The notes below the pieces were generated by a model. It searched no databases. It saw only the letters and a program-made list of their open reading frames with translations, and had not been told where the DNA came from. This document shows positions 18,254-27,437 of a stretch of DNA of 64,000 nt, piece by piece; position 1 is the stretch's first letter; each line of letters begins with the position of its first letter. The DNA comes from Candidatus Nitronereus thalassa (GTDB taxonomy: Bacteria; Nitrospirota; Nitrospiria; Nitrospirales; UBA8639): positions 186,001 through 250,000 of the forward strand of contig NZ_JAQOUE010000002.1 in the NCBI RefSeq assembly GCF_032191465.1, in the 5' to 3' direction. The position numbers were made by a program, and so were the translations under genes.

Positions 18254-18553
18254 CTACCTTACCCTAACTTTTTAGTTGACGGTTCGTAATCCAGAGAAAA
18301 CCTTGGACACAATCGGGAATTCAGCATATGATCACCTCATAAGGTATTTGTAAACTTTATAATGGGGGGAAATCCCAAGCTCGTCCTTGAGCCGCAATGA
18401 CTTTTGCCAGCGAAAAAGCCTCGACCATCTCGATTGCGGGGATATTCCCCCTTTTCTAAATTTTTAAAGACCCAACTCCCTAAGTTTTGGGCAAACATAA
18501 ATTCGTCAATCTCTAGGGTAGAAGATCCTAACGAAAGACAACAGCAAACAGCG

Positions 18554-18590
18554 GTGATTTCTATCACTCCAACTCCGTGATCTTCATCAC
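18554..18590. promoter_or_regulatory. paired GTGAT-N4-ATCAC palindromes, candidate Crp/Fnr-type sites
   Basis: The sequences GTGATTTCTATCAC (18554-18567) and GTGATCTTCATCAC (18577-18590) are two perfect 14-bp palindromes with centres 23 bp apart. The form resembles the FNR consensus TTGAT-N4-ATCAA with GC ends. They lie in the 627-nt gene-free region between the degenerate receiver (start 18253, leftward) and the lytic transglycosylase (start 18881, rightward), about 320 and 290 nt from each start. I see no convincing gene in this region. Confidence 0.55.
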
Positions 18591-18880
18591 GCCCTTTTCC
18601 ATCGTTGAAATTTCTCCACTTTCCCACACTACAATTTTGGCTACAGGCGAAAGGGAAAGCCCACACCATTCAAAACAATTGCACTAAGAGAATAAGAGGG
18701 GTACCGTAAACACAAAGGAGTTCAGAGAAAGATCGAAGGAGACTCTCGACCATTGTCTTAAGAACTTCAAGGGGAGAGAGTAGGTGGTATTGAAAACATC
18801 TACGATGAAGTTGCCCATGCACACGATTTTCAGGATCACAGCATCAGGAGCAACCGTTTTCCAATGTAGATAGTGAAAAA

Positions 18881-19744
18881 ATGATATTATTCCTAAAATG
18901 GGTTGGCAGTCTCATATTGATATTTTTCCTCATGGGCGTCCACGTTGTGTTTTCGAAGGTTGCGGAAAAAACCTCCGAACGCCTTTCCGCAATAAAATCT
19001 TCGATCGCAACCCCCGGCCTTCATTCGTTGACCCGTCCTCAAATTACTGCACCCGTACCAGTTCGAAAAATACTCCCCGCCTATGACCGAAAAATGTTTT
19101 TCAAACATCTCAGAACACGATTCCCTCGGTATCAAGAACATTTCCAAAACGCCGCAGAGAAATATAACCTCCCTTGGAAACTTCTTGCCTCACAAGCCTA
19201 TCAGGAATCTCATTGGAATCGCCGCGCTAAAAGCCCAACGGGTGTACGTGGGATCATGATGTTAACTCGCCGTACCGCGGCATCCCTTGGAATCCGGAAT
19301 CGGCTTGACCCTGAAAAAAGTATTTATGGTGGCGCACGATTTCTTGCACGAATGCAACAGAGAATTCCTACCTCCGTTCCGATGCCCGACCGAAGGTTTT
19401 TTGCCCTGGCGGCCTACAACGTAGGCCTGGGTCATATGGAAGATGCAAGAGAGTTGGCTCAACGAATCAAGAAAAATCCTGACCACTGGCAAGACATGAC
19501 GGAAGTGCTCCCCCTTCTCAGTCAAAAAAAATATTATCGTACTCTTCGGTATGGAAAGGCCCGGGGACATGAACCAGTGATTTATGTTCGACGAATTCGA
19601 GCCTATCAGGTGTTATTCGATCAAGTCCCATCGGAGAATTCCTACGTGACGAAAAGGAATAAAAATGGCAATATGAAAGCCTCCATTAGCCAACGATTCC
19701 TGCGCCCCCATTTGAACCGGCTAGAAAGAAACTCAGGAGCCTGA
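18881..19744 (+). CDS. membrane-bound lytic transglycosylase (SLT domain, MltF-like)
   Basis: The 287-aa product has an N-terminal hydrophobic segment (residues 4-24) and a soluble-lytic-transglycosylase domain from about 88 to 250. The catalytic Glu is E109 in QAYQESHWN, followed by SPTGVRGIMMLT, the YGGARFLARM segment and LAAYNVGLGHMEDA. This is the C-terminal module of MltF without the substrate-binding N-terminal domain. It cleaves peptidoglycan glycan strands at the periplasmic face. The gene ends 3 nt before the MscS-like gene, indicating one operon. Confidence 0.9.
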   Translation: MILFLKWVGSLILIFFLMGVHVVFSKVAEKTSERLSAIKSSIATPGLHSLTRPQITAPVPVRKILPAYDRKMFFKHLRTRFPRYQEHFQNAAEKYNLPWKLLASQAYQESHWNRRAKSPTGVRGIMMLTRRTAASLGIRNRLDPEKSIYGGARFLARMQQRIPTSVPMPDRRFFALAAYNVGLGHMEDARELAQRIKKNPDHWQDMTEVLPLLSQKKYYRTLRYGKARGHEPVIYVRRIRAYQVLFDQVPSENSYVTKRNKNGNMKASISQRFLRPHLNRLERNSGA

Positions 19745-19747
19745 TAC

Positions 19748-20581
19748 ATGAATGAATCTCCCCTAATCCTCCCTCTTCAAGAATCGCTCTATGATAGTTT
19801 GGACATGATCATTACTTTCCTTCCAAATATCGTGGGAGCCTTAGTCCTCCTGACTATCGGTATCATCGTGGGTCGCCTTGTGAGCAGCGCCATGCGCCGC
19901 ATCATGGCATTTGCCAACATGGATCGACACTTGGACAACTGGGGGATTACGCAATTTTTTCAGCAATTCGGCATCCAGCAACCTGGGGCGACTTTGGTAG
20001 GGGCTTTATCTTTTTGGTTTATTGTGCTGCTCTTTCTCATTTCGGCTGCCCGGACTTTGGAGCTCGATGTCATCACCGAAGCCTTAATTTCTCTCGCGTA
20101 CGCATTACCGGATCTCGTTCTCGCGATCCTTATTGTGCTCGTGGGCCTATTCGGCGCCAAAGCTTTACGCACATTGGTGACCACCCTCTTTGACACCACA
20201 GGCCTCCCAGCGGCCAGGATGGCTGGGAACCTCGTCTATGCCTTGTGTGCGCTGGTCGTGGGAATTATGGCGGCGGCGAAACTAGGATTTGATACGAGCT
20301 TCTTAGGCTCATTCATCCTGATTCTTGCCGCTGGCTCTGTGGCAACATTGGCCTTATCCATCGGTCTTGGCGCGGGGCCCGCCATTCGAAACCTCATCGG
20401 CACATATTCCGTTCGCCACTTCATTCAAGTCGGACAGCAAGTTCAAGTTGGCGACATGACTGGAACGGTGCTCGATCTCACCTCCATGGTCATCGTTCTC
20501 GAGGTCAATGGCAAGAAAGTCGTGATTCCCGCCTCGCGATTAAATGACAACCCCACCACAATCAATCCACAACAATCATAG
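19748..20581 (+). CDS. MscS-like mechanosensitive channel protein
   Basis: The 277-aa product has four or five hydrophobic helices (about residues 28-50, 80-100, 117-137, 165-185, 195-215) and a small beta domain with VGQQVQVGDMTGTVLDLTS and KVVIPASRLND, as in MscS-family proteins. A gating-type pore helix GVR is not clearly seen. Such channels release solutes on sudden drops in osmolarity. It starts 3 nt after the transglycosylase gene with GGAG as the ribosome site. Coupling of a cell-wall cleavage enzyme with a tension channel suggests turgor or envelope-growth control. Confidence 0.84.
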   Translation: MNESPLILPLQESLYDSLDMIITFLPNIVGALVLLTIGIIVGRLVSSAMRRIMAFANMDRHLDNWGITQFFQQFGIQQPGATLVGALSFWFIVLLFLISAARTLELDVITEALISLAYALPDLVLAILIVLVGLFGAKALRTLVTTLFDTTGLPAARMAGNLVYALCALVVGIMAAAKLGFDTSFLGSFILILAAGSVATLALSIGLGAGPAIRNLIGTYSVRHFIQVGQQVQVGDMTGTVLDLTSMVIVLEVNGKKVVIPASRLNDNPTTINPQQS

Positions 20582-20717
20582 CCCATCCTCTTAACAGGCA
20601 TAGTTGCCAGAAGAGGCGACCCCGGCACAAACCGCTGTAACACGCCACCTTGGCTTCGCCATTCTTGTATGACTCCCCAACATGGAGTTCTCAGAAAAAT
20701 TCAGGTAGCATCACGTT

Positions 20718-21764
20718 ATGGCACCCAAACGATCCCGTCAATTATTGGAAAGCGTCCTGGTCATGCCAGAGGACTTATCCCCCTGGCGAACCATCGCCAT
20801 TCGAATCGGCGTCATTATCCTTCTCGTTGTTTTTTTGATTACCTATCTATGGATCGATCGGGAGGGACTGAAGGATCATGCGGATGGAGTCATTACCATT
20901 CCCGATGTCATCTATTTTACCATGGTCACTATTACCACAGTGGGCTATGGGGATATCGTACCCATCACCCCGCAATCCAGACTCTTTGACGCCTTCGTGA
21001 TCACTCCAATTCGTATGTTTATCTGGATGCTTTTTCTCGGAACCGCCTACCAATTGGCACTTAAACAATTTGCAGAGGGTTATCGCATGGCAAAAGTGAG
21101 AGCAAGCTTAGAACAACACGTGGTGGTATGCGGCATCGGATATACGGGGTTAGCCACCATTAAAGAATTACTCGCGAAGGGGACGAACCCCGAACAAATT
21201 TTGGCCATCGATATGCGAGACGAACGTGTTCGGGCTGCTGTGGAGTTAGGCGTGTATGCGATCCGTGGAGATGCCTCAAAGGAAGCGACCCTCCGAGATG
21301 CCGTCCTCGAAAAAGCCAAAGCCATCATCATTACCTCTGGGCGCGATGATACCAATGCTCTCACGCTCCTCACCGTGCGGAATATTTGTCCATCTCTTCG
21401 AGCCTTAGTGAGTGCCAAGGAAGAGGAAAACGTCAAATTATTGCGGCAGGCCGGTGCCAACACCATCATTACCCCTGCGACCTTTGGGGGATCGATGTTG
21501 GCCTCTGCTGTCAACCAAACTCATCTGGCTCGATATATGGAGGACCTGCTCACCTCAGGAGGGCGGGTGGATCTGATTGAGGAAAAGGTTCGACAGGAGG
21601 ACGTCGGGAAATCGACCCTTGACTTCCTTCCCAATGTGGTGCTGAGGATCTATCGAAACGGGAAAATGTTATCACTTGATGAATTCCGAAAAAACGAACC
21701 TGTCAAAGAGGGAGATATCGTTATGCTTCTTAAACATCATCATGCTGAAGAATCTTCTACGTAA
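20718..21764 (+). CDS. 2TM potassium channel with RCK (TrkA-N/TrkA-C) domain
   Basis: The 348-aa product has a first membrane helix (residues about 26-45), the pore with selectivity filter TVGYGD (74-79), a second helix (about 92-110), then a TrkA-N Rossmann domain (VVVCGIGYTGLATIKELL, IDMRDERVRA, RGDASKEATL) and a C-terminal TrkA-C-like domain (about 265-345, IYRNGKMLSLDEFRKNEPVK). This is a regulated inner-membrane potassium channel; the ligand of the RCK domain cannot be read from sequence. The glycine motif is GIGYTG rather than the usual GxGxxG. It follows the MscS-like gene by 136 nt and converges with the phosphatase gene. Confidence 0.93.
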   Translation: MAPKRSRQLLESVLVMPEDLSPWRTIAIRIGVIILLVVFLITYLWIDREGLKDHADGVITIPDVIYFTMVTITTVGYGDIVPITPQSRLFDAFVITPIRMFIWMLFLGTAYQLALKQFAEGYRMAKVRASLEQHVVVCGIGYTGLATIKELLAKGTNPEQILAIDMRDERVRAAVELGVYAIRGDASKEATLRDAVLEKAKAIIITSGRDDTNALTLLTVRNICPSLRALVSAKEEENVKLLRQAGANTIITPATFGGSMLASAVNQTHLARYMEDLLTSGGRVDLIEEKVRQEDVGKSTLDFLPNVVLRIYRNGKMLSLDEFRKNEPVKEGDIVMLLKHHHAEESST

Positions 21765-21791
21765 TGTCCACAAAAGACCAAGAAATATTCA

Positions 21792-22607
21792 TTACACTTC
21801 ACCTAATTGCTGAATACATTTGGCCCATCCGATCGGCCCAACACCTTCCACTCGAATGAGCTGCTTAAAAGCAATCCCACTTTGGTAACCTCCACCTCTT
21901 TGCTCAACCAAAAAAGGATAATCTGCCTGCTCCAACATGGGAATATCATTTAAACTGTCTCCAATGGCTGCAATTTTGATGGATCCCCAATGCTTTCGGA
22001 ATAAATCCAGAAGAGTGCGACAAGCTGGCCCCTTATGTGTCCCCCCAACCAAATGCGCAAAGCGACCAGCCAGCACGACTAACAGCCCCAACTGACCGGC
22101 TTCATGTCGAATTTCAAACATCTTGGAAGGATCGTTAACGAGGAACGGTTCATCATATTCTCGTTTTTGGGCGGCCATGGCTTGTATGGGAGACAAGCCT
22201 GTCGTGGCCACCACATCATCGAGACTCATATCACCAAATCCCTTTAACCGAATCCCAAGTTTTTGTTCTATTGTCCGTAATCCTTCGCGAAGCTTCGCAT
22301 ACGGAACCCCGAATTCAATGACATGGTACCCATCCCGCACAACACTATTTTCCGGCACTTGAGGAAAATATCCCTCGGGGACATACACCGCTCCCCCATT
22401 TTCCACGATAAACGGATCCACATTCTTCATTTCCAGACGCAGGGGTTCTACTTCGGCAAATGTCTTGCTGCTTGAAAACATGACGGGAACGCCCCTGGCC
22501 TGCAAATCTTCGAGCGCCGACCGGGCAGGCTCATACCCATAGGTATCATAATCCAGCAAGGACCCATCTAAATCTGTCATAATAATAAGGCGCGACTCTG
22601 GCTCCAT
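21792..22607 (-). CDS. mannosyl-3-phosphoglycerate phosphatase (HAD-IIB)
   Basis: A 271-aa cytoplasmic HAD-family phosphatase with the nucleophile motif DLDGSLLD (residues 12-19), the SSSKTFAEVEPL segment that marks mannosyl-3-phosphoglycerate phosphatases, IVENGGAVYVP, and the motif-IV segment AIGDSLNDIPML. It dephosphorylates mannosyl- (or glucosyl-) 3-phosphoglycerate in the synthesis of the compatible solute mannosylglycerate (or glucosylglycerate). The matching synthase is not in this window. It lies beside the K+ channel and 45 nt from malQ, in the same leftward direction as malQ. The sugar specificity cannot be decided from the residues. Confidence 0.85.
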   Translation of the reverse strand: MEPESRLIIMTDLDGSLLDYDTYGYEPARSALEDLQARGVPVMFSSSKTFAEVEPLRLEMKNVDPFIVENGGAVYVPEGYFPQVPENSVVRDGYHVIEFGVPYAKLREGLRTIEQKLGIRLKGFGDMSLDDVVATTGLSPIQAMAAQKREYDEPFLVNDPSKMFEIRHEAGQLGLLVVLAGRFAHLVGGTHKGPACRTLLDLFRKHWGSIKIAAIGDSLNDIPMLEQADYPFLVEQRGGGYQSGIAFKQLIRVEGVGPIGWAKCIQQLGEV

Positions 22608-22652
22608 ATTCGTCCACTTTCTTTGTTAAGGGTCTTCGGAGTGAAAGAAATT

Positions 22653-24926
22653 TTAGGAAGAGAACGCTGCCCGCTCGCGATGGACAGCTGCGGCGAACTC
22701 AAGCAGACCTGGATCATTCTGCCATTCTTCGAAGGGTCGGCTCAACTTTTTTTGCCACACCGGATACGCACCTTCTGGTGCACCAGGTATATTTGGCGTA
22801 TCCACCTCTCCCAATAAATCTTCCAAAGAGGTCGCCACTATGCGGCAGGGAGTCCGAGCCAGATAGGCATATGTAGCCTGACACAAATCATCCGACAAGT
22901 TAGGCAGATCTTCAGCCAAAGCGGACGTCCCATGAGGTAACAGATTTTCCTTACCCAAAGCGTGGAGCAGGGCTTGCCGATCTCGGATACGCGTCACTCG
23001 ATCTTCATCCATATGAGCCAGTGAGGGGTATAACCCAATTTGGTCCTTGGTCTCAATATCCCGACCCACCCAAAATCCCCGAAGGGTTGGCAAATCGTGC
23101 GTATTGACGGATGCCAAGGCGAGTTCAGGGTACATATTGGGGGCTCGATACCGTTGACCGGAACCCTTTTCAAACATCAGCAATCGATACGACAACAACC
23201 CCGCCTGAGCAAACTTTCGTCGAATCGTTGGGGTCACAGTTCCCAAATCCTCCGCCACAACCATCACCTGATGCCGAACACTTTCCAACGCCAAGATGGC
23301 TAATAACTCGTCAACCGGAAACCGAACATAGGCCCCCTCACTGCCAGACTTGCCGTCGGGGATCCAATACAATCGAAACAGTCCAAGCGCATGATCAATC
23401 CGCAACATGCCCCCAAATTCCATATTATGAGAGAGCGTTTCTCGAAAATATTGAAAGGCATGTGATCTCAGACGACTGGGAATTGGGGACTGTAAGCCCC
23501 AATTTTGTCCGGATAAATTAAAGGTATCAGGCGGGGCGCCAATGGAAACCCCGCGTGCCAGCTGGTCTTGAAATATCCAGGCATCAGCCCCCCCGGCATC
23601 AATACCCACGGCCAGATCATGGTACAGCCCAAAAGAGACCCCAGCCTTCTTCGCAGCCACGTTTAGCTGATGAAGTTGCTCCACACATTGCCACTGCACA
23701 TATTGAAAAAATTGGAGTCGTTCGAAATTTCGATGGGAAAATTCTTCAACCGCTACCGAGGTGGGATCTTGATATTCTCTTGGCCAGTGTCGCCAATACA
23801 CTTGCGGATACTGTTCCTGTAACACCTGGAAGAGGGCAAATCTGAATAAGGCTATGCCTTGTTGTTTGACAAAACGCTCAAAGGCCTGAGCACGATCAGA
23901 ACCTGCGGCAACATGACGTTGGCAAAACGCGCCATATAAAGATTCCAGTATCGGCAACTTGATACCACGGATGCTTTCGTAATCAACCGTAGGATTTTTC
24001 CTCAGTCGTTCTAAACGCTCTTGAAATGGCTGGTTGTAGACCTGGTCACGTACAGTATGCGCCTCTTGAAATTCAGGAATGGCCTCAATATCAAGATATA
24101 AAGGATTAAAAAATAATCGGCTTGACGGAGAATAGGGGCTGATTGATTGGGGAGACAAAGCGTGAAGTGGGTTAATACCAATGGTTGAAGCGCCGAGGCG
24201 ATGCCCTGCCCAAGTGGCCAACCTTGAAAGGTCCGTAAAGTCCCCAATGCCCCAGTTGCGGCCACTAGCCAACCCATATAACTGAACGGTTAGGCCCCAC
24301 GATCGAGAAGGCTGATCAGGAAGGTAACATTGCCGCGGGGCCACAACCACGAACGCATTCCCACTGATCTTACTAGGCAATCCTGAGACACTCACCGAAA
24401 GACGATAATATCCTAGGGGTAACTGGTCAGGAAACGGCACTCCCAATCGGCAATAGTCCGTTCCATGAATTGTCCGCGAGGCCAACAGTGCAAGAGAATC
24501 CCCTGACCGCTCACCACTAAACTCTCGACCATGCTCATCAATCAGTTGCCACCACACGGTCAAATGCGAAAGCGCTGAAGGTTTCAGAGGAAGAGTCAAT
24601 TGCCAAAGGGAAGTAGCCTCGCTTTCCCACACGACAAAAACTTCATCAAGTACTGAAGTCCATCGCCGATGACGAACGGCCTTCAGAGACTGGCGAGCCT
24701 CATCCTCAGTCCCCACCTTCACCCCCATCGCATGCAACAATGAATGAAGGGCGGAAGACGGGACTACCCGGTCCATGCCCGTGCCATCGCGATATCGCAA
24801 TTCGATACCATGAAGACGCGCAAGGGCCTGTAGGGCTTTTTCATGTTTGAGGGTCAACAGCATCTGATCCAGATCGCAAAGGTTGAGTGGTGGATGGCGA
24901 ATCAAGGGGAAGCGAATCCCCTTCAT
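22653..24926 (-). CDS. malQ: 4-alpha-glucanotransferase (GH77)
   Basis: A long MalQ-type enzyme (757 aa from ATG 24926; ATG 24863, MLLTLKHEK, is an alternative). An N-terminal extension of about 200 residues contains beta-sandwich-like sequence, then the catalytic TIM barrel. Conserved sites are the nucleophile in LRIDHALGLFR, the acid/base Glu in VVAEDLGTVTP and the third carboxylate in VNTHDLPTLRGFW. It transfers 1,4-alpha-glucan segments in glycogen and maltodextrin metabolism. The start overlaps the end of the upstream gene by 86 nt. The neighbouring osmolyte phosphatase shares the direction. Confidence 0.95.
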   Translation of the reverse strand: MKGIRFPLIRHPPLNLCDLDQMLLTLKHEKALQALARLHGIELRYRDGTGMDRVVPSSALHSLLHAMGVKVGTEDEARQSLKAVRHRRWTSVLDEVFVVWESEATSLWQLTLPLKPSALSHLTVWWQLIDEHGREFSGERSGDSLALLASRTIHGTDYCRLGVPFPDQLPLGYYRLSVSVSGLPSKISGNAFVVVAPRQCYLPDQPSRSWGLTVQLYGLASGRNWGIGDFTDLSRLATWAGHRLGASTIGINPLHALSPQSISPYSPSSRLFFNPLYLDIEAIPEFQEAHTVRDQVYNQPFQERLERLRKNPTVDYESIRGIKLPILESLYGAFCQRHVAAGSDRAQAFERFVKQQGIALFRFALFQVLQEQYPQVYWRHWPREYQDPTSVAVEEFSHRNFERLQFFQYVQWQCVEQLHQLNVAAKKAGVSFGLYHDLAVGIDAGGADAWIFQDQLARGVSIGAPPDTFNLSGQNWGLQSPIPSRLRSHAFQYFRETLSHNMEFGGMLRIDHALGLFRLYWIPDGKSGSEGAYVRFPVDELLAILALESVRHQVMVVAEDLGTVTPTIRRKFAQAGLLSYRLLMFEKGSGQRYRAPNMYPELALASVNTHDLPTLRGFWVGRDIETKDQIGLYPSLAHMDEDRVTRIRDRQALLHALGKENLLPHGTSALAEDLPNLSDDLCQATYAYLARTPCRIVATSLEDLLGEVDTPNIPGAPEGAYPVWQKKLSRPFEEWQNDPGLLEFAAAVHRERAAFSS

Positions 24927-25299
24927 CAGGCATCAAGTCTTCTTTTAAATGCTCTCCAAAGTGATCGGGTTTCATCACCCCTCGAATCGAAGGATCATGA
25001 ACGAAGGGAGCATACTGAGCAAGGCCCAAGGTAATTTCATCCCCCTCTTCAACTAGCAAATTGATCTCTGGAATTTGACGGGTAAACGTCCCCAGTAAGG
25101 CTCCTCGGGAAGTGGATACGGTCAAAAGTAAACGTTCCTTGTCCTGGTGTTTTCGCACCACGGTGCCTTTGACAATTTCGCTCTGCGCTTGAAGCGCCAC
25201 CGGCATATATGAGGAGAAGGTAGGAGGAATAAATTGCGTACCCACGGCACCTGTCCCCACACCCACCACAAAAAGACTTAATCCCACCCAAGCTTTCAT
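24841..25299 (-). CDS. secreted hypothetical protein
   Basis: A 152-aa product with a signal peptide (residues 1-21, hydrophobic VGLSLFVVGVGTGAVG). The remainder has a short beta-rich segment (IVKGTVVRKHQDKERLLLTV, GALLGTFTRQIPEINLLVEE) that looks like an OB or small barrel fold, and a polar C-terminus. No family is recognised. It overlaps the malQ start by 86 nt, so the two are probably translationally linked. Its start is 47 nt downstream of the YtxH gene end. Confidence 0.68.
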   Translation of the reverse strand: MKAWVGLSLFVVGVGTGAVGTQFIPPTFSSYMPVALQAQSEIVKGTVVRKHQDKERLLLTVSTSRGALLGTFTRQIPEINLLVEEGDEITLGLAQYAPFVHDPSIRGVMKPDHFGEHLKEDLMPDEGDSLPLDSPSTTQPLRSGSDAVDPQT

Positions 25300-25345
25300 C
25301 TAGGACTCCACGACAAGATTATTTTGTTGATTTGGCACCGTGACC

Positions 25346-25579
25346 TCAGGAATGACGGCCTAGGTTTTTTCCGCGATCAACCATATCGTTCATGGTTTCC
25401 TTGGCATCATCCACCCATTCACCGGCACGCTCGCCCATATCTTCCATCATGCTGCGGAGATGTCGACGGGTCCGACTCCCGGATTGAGGAGCTAGTAATA
25501 CCCCCATTCCTATCCCGAGGATTAATCCAGAAAAAAATGTCAAACCAGCCACCATCAAACAACGTGCTTCGGAATCCAT
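25346..25579 (-). CDS. YtxH domain protein
   Basis: A 77-aa product with one transmembrane helix, LTFFSGLILGIGMGVLLAPQ, and the YtxH pattern APQSGSRTRRHLRS followed by an amphipathic helix (MGERAGEWVDDAKETMNDMV). YtxH proteins are small envelope proteins of stress regulons with no defined function. The ATG at 25579 has a strong AGGAGGAG ribosome site; a longer frame to 25612 starts earlier without one. It lies upstream of the secreted protein-malQ unit. Confidence 0.82.
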   Translation of the reverse strand: MDSEARCLMVAGLTFFSGLILGIGMGVLLAPQSGSRTRRHLRSMMEDMGERAGEWVDDAKETMNDMVDRGKNLGRHS

Positions 25580-26034
25580 ATACTCCTCCTTTTCATTATA
25601 CGAGCCTGTCACTCATTTCACTCTCGACCGGGCAACCGATCGCCTTTCCCCCATCCACGATAAAAGAAAATATCGACCCAGAAAGAGGAGCGAAAGCACC
25701 TCTCCACAACATTGAATTCGACCCGACCACAAGTAAAAACAACGACTATATTCTATTCGGTTTCACATAACTTAAACTGAGTGTAATGCCGGAAAAAAAA
25801 GAATGGGACGTTGAATCCCCATTGCTATTCGGAAATTTAATTTCATAAATCTGGGGTCAAAACTATTCATTTCCTTAAATGGTGAAACATAGCCCCTCAC
25901 TCTCTTTAAACTCTCTGCTAAGTCACATTCCAGTTTCTCACCTGGTTTAATTCCATTGTCTCTTATCTCACGCCTTTCGTCCATGGGGTCAAAGGAAATT
26001 CAAATCTATTTCCATGCCATGGCCCCTTCCCCTC
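25580..26034. other. 455-nt intergenic region
   Basis: This region lies between the YtxH start and the PEP-CTERM terminator, and it should hold the YtxH promoter. One open frame of 70 codons (25772-25984, leftward) is present without a ribosome site; I do not think it is a gene. No further structure seen. Confidence 0.55.
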
Positions 26035-26072
26035 AAAAAAAACGAGCCCCACTCCTTACGGAATGAGGCTCG
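26035..26072 (-). terminator. rho-independent terminator of the PEP-CTERM gene
   Basis: Read leftward, CGAGCC pairs with GGCTCG, with an inner stem CATTCC/GGAGTG around GTAA, followed by eight T residues (plus-strand A at 26035-26042). Confidence 0.85.
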
Positions 26073-26104
26073 AAGTTTTAGCCCCCAGGAAAGCAGTACT
26101 CAAA

Positions 26105-26701
26105 CTACGCTTGAGCCTTCCGGTAGCGCCATCCAACTAAGCCGACAAGGCCTGAACCAAAAAGAATCATGGTGCTGGGTTCCGGTACTGGCTTCGGGGA
26201 GATATTGGCACGGAAATCCATGCCGATAGAGTTTGACACATCTCCGCCCCATAGCTGCACTGTCGTTTCGGTTAAGAAATTGGCACTTTGGGTATTCAAG
26301 AAGTTAAAGGTTCCAGTGTAACCATCCTTGGGACCTCCACTGATAGTGTAATCAAAATAGCCGTGGGCATACTCTGAACCACCATCATGAAGCCATCCAT
26401 TCGAAATGGTCACGGTGCTCCCCAGATACGATCCTCTGTTATCTGTCATCACCCCCATAATGTTGGAAAGCCTCCAACCCCCAGACCAATAATCTAGATC
26501 TCCCATCAAGGTTCCTACTAAAGGATTGTAAATGGGGGATCCACCTGCAGTAGAGTTGTTATGAACAAAGGTTGCGATAAATCCTGGGAAATTTCCGCTT
26601 TGTACTGTTATGTTGACTGGCGCGGCCCAGCTTGGTGCTGCAGCAACCACGGTCATGATACAGGCAAACAAACCCTTTCGGATGGTGGATTGTACATTCA
26701 T
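26105..26701 (-). CDS. PEP-CTERM sorting-domain protein
   Basis: The 198-aa product has a signal peptide (residues about 5-26, ending SWA-AP) and a C-terminal PEP-CTERM signal, VPEPSTMILFGSGLVGLVGW followed by RYRKA. The region between is beta-rich and Gly/Ser/Asn-rich and matches no catalytic family. Exosortase/EpsH systems remove PEP-CTERM tails and attach or release proteins at the envelope, often with exopolysaccharide. ATG 26701 has a perfect AAGGAGG site. No exosortase gene is in the window. The gene is monocistronic, with its own terminator. Confidence 0.9.
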   Translation of the reverse strand: MNVQSTIRKGLFACIMTVVAAAPSWAAPVNITVQSGNFPGFIATFVHNNSTAGGSPIYNPLVGTLMGDLDYWSGGWRLSNIMGVMTDNRGSYLGSTVTISNGWLHDGGSEYAHGYFDYTISGGPKDGYTGTFNFLNTQSANFLTETTVQLWGGDVSNSIGMDFRANISPKPVPEPSTMILFGSGLVGLVGWRYRKAQA

Positions 26702-27437
26702 GGCATTCCTCCTTTTATTGCCCTCCGCATTCCAGGATGGGAGGAACAAGTAGTGGTTATTTTTCACCCCGGCGCAGGGGTAAAGATATTTTCAGTTTCA
26801 GGAGTAAAAGCAGAATCCATACCACGACCAAATAAACACTCAAAGCCGTTTGAATTCAATGGGTTGAGAATATCAACCAAATAGTCCAGGCCATAAGAAC
26901 CAGCATATTCGCAAAAAATTCCGACGGTCCTAAGATAGTTGATAAATGAAAAGAAAAGTCCCCTAATGAGAAGTGATTGAAACTAACGATACCAATTTAA
27001 CCAAGGCAAAGATCCCGACGGGAAAAAATTAAAATGATGTCGACTGGATCACAAGTAGAACCTAGAGAGCAGAACGAAGAAAAAGATTGGTTTGGAAGGT
27101 CTGAAAAAAATTCCGACAGAGGGTGGAAATACTATTAGGGAAGAATGAGCAAAAATAAAAAAACAGACTGTAACAACAGTCATATGGACAATCAGACATT
27201 CGCACCGACCAAAGAAAGGAAGAGTTTTTAAATTGAGGAAAATTGGAGTCAGGAGGTAGGTCAACTCAGCCGGAGGGAATCCCAGAAGTGAGTGAGTGTT
27301 TCTTTACTAACGGGACTATCCGACTGACAAGGCTGAAATACAATCGTAATTATTCTAGCCCGAAAATGGGGTTGAAAGGAATCCATATCTGAATTCAAAT
27401 AAATGTGAAATCACCAAATGGTTCTCAAGTATTTTTC
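26702..27437. other. 736-nt A+T-rich intergenic region
   Basis: No convincing gene was found between the PEP-CTERM start (leftward) and the 3' end of secA. Short open frames exist on both strands but lack ribosome sites and look like chance frames. The region should contain the PEP-CTERM promoter. I see no repeat or strong hairpin. Confidence 0.5.

Noticed and set aside
18337-18669. 110-codon open frame (leftward) in the gap before the transglycosylase
   Set aside because: No ribosome site, unusual composition, and it crosses the paired palindromes; a chance frame is likely.
25772-25984. 70-codon open frame, leftward, upstream of YtxH
   Set aside because: No ribosome site and no recognised motif; evidence too weak to call.
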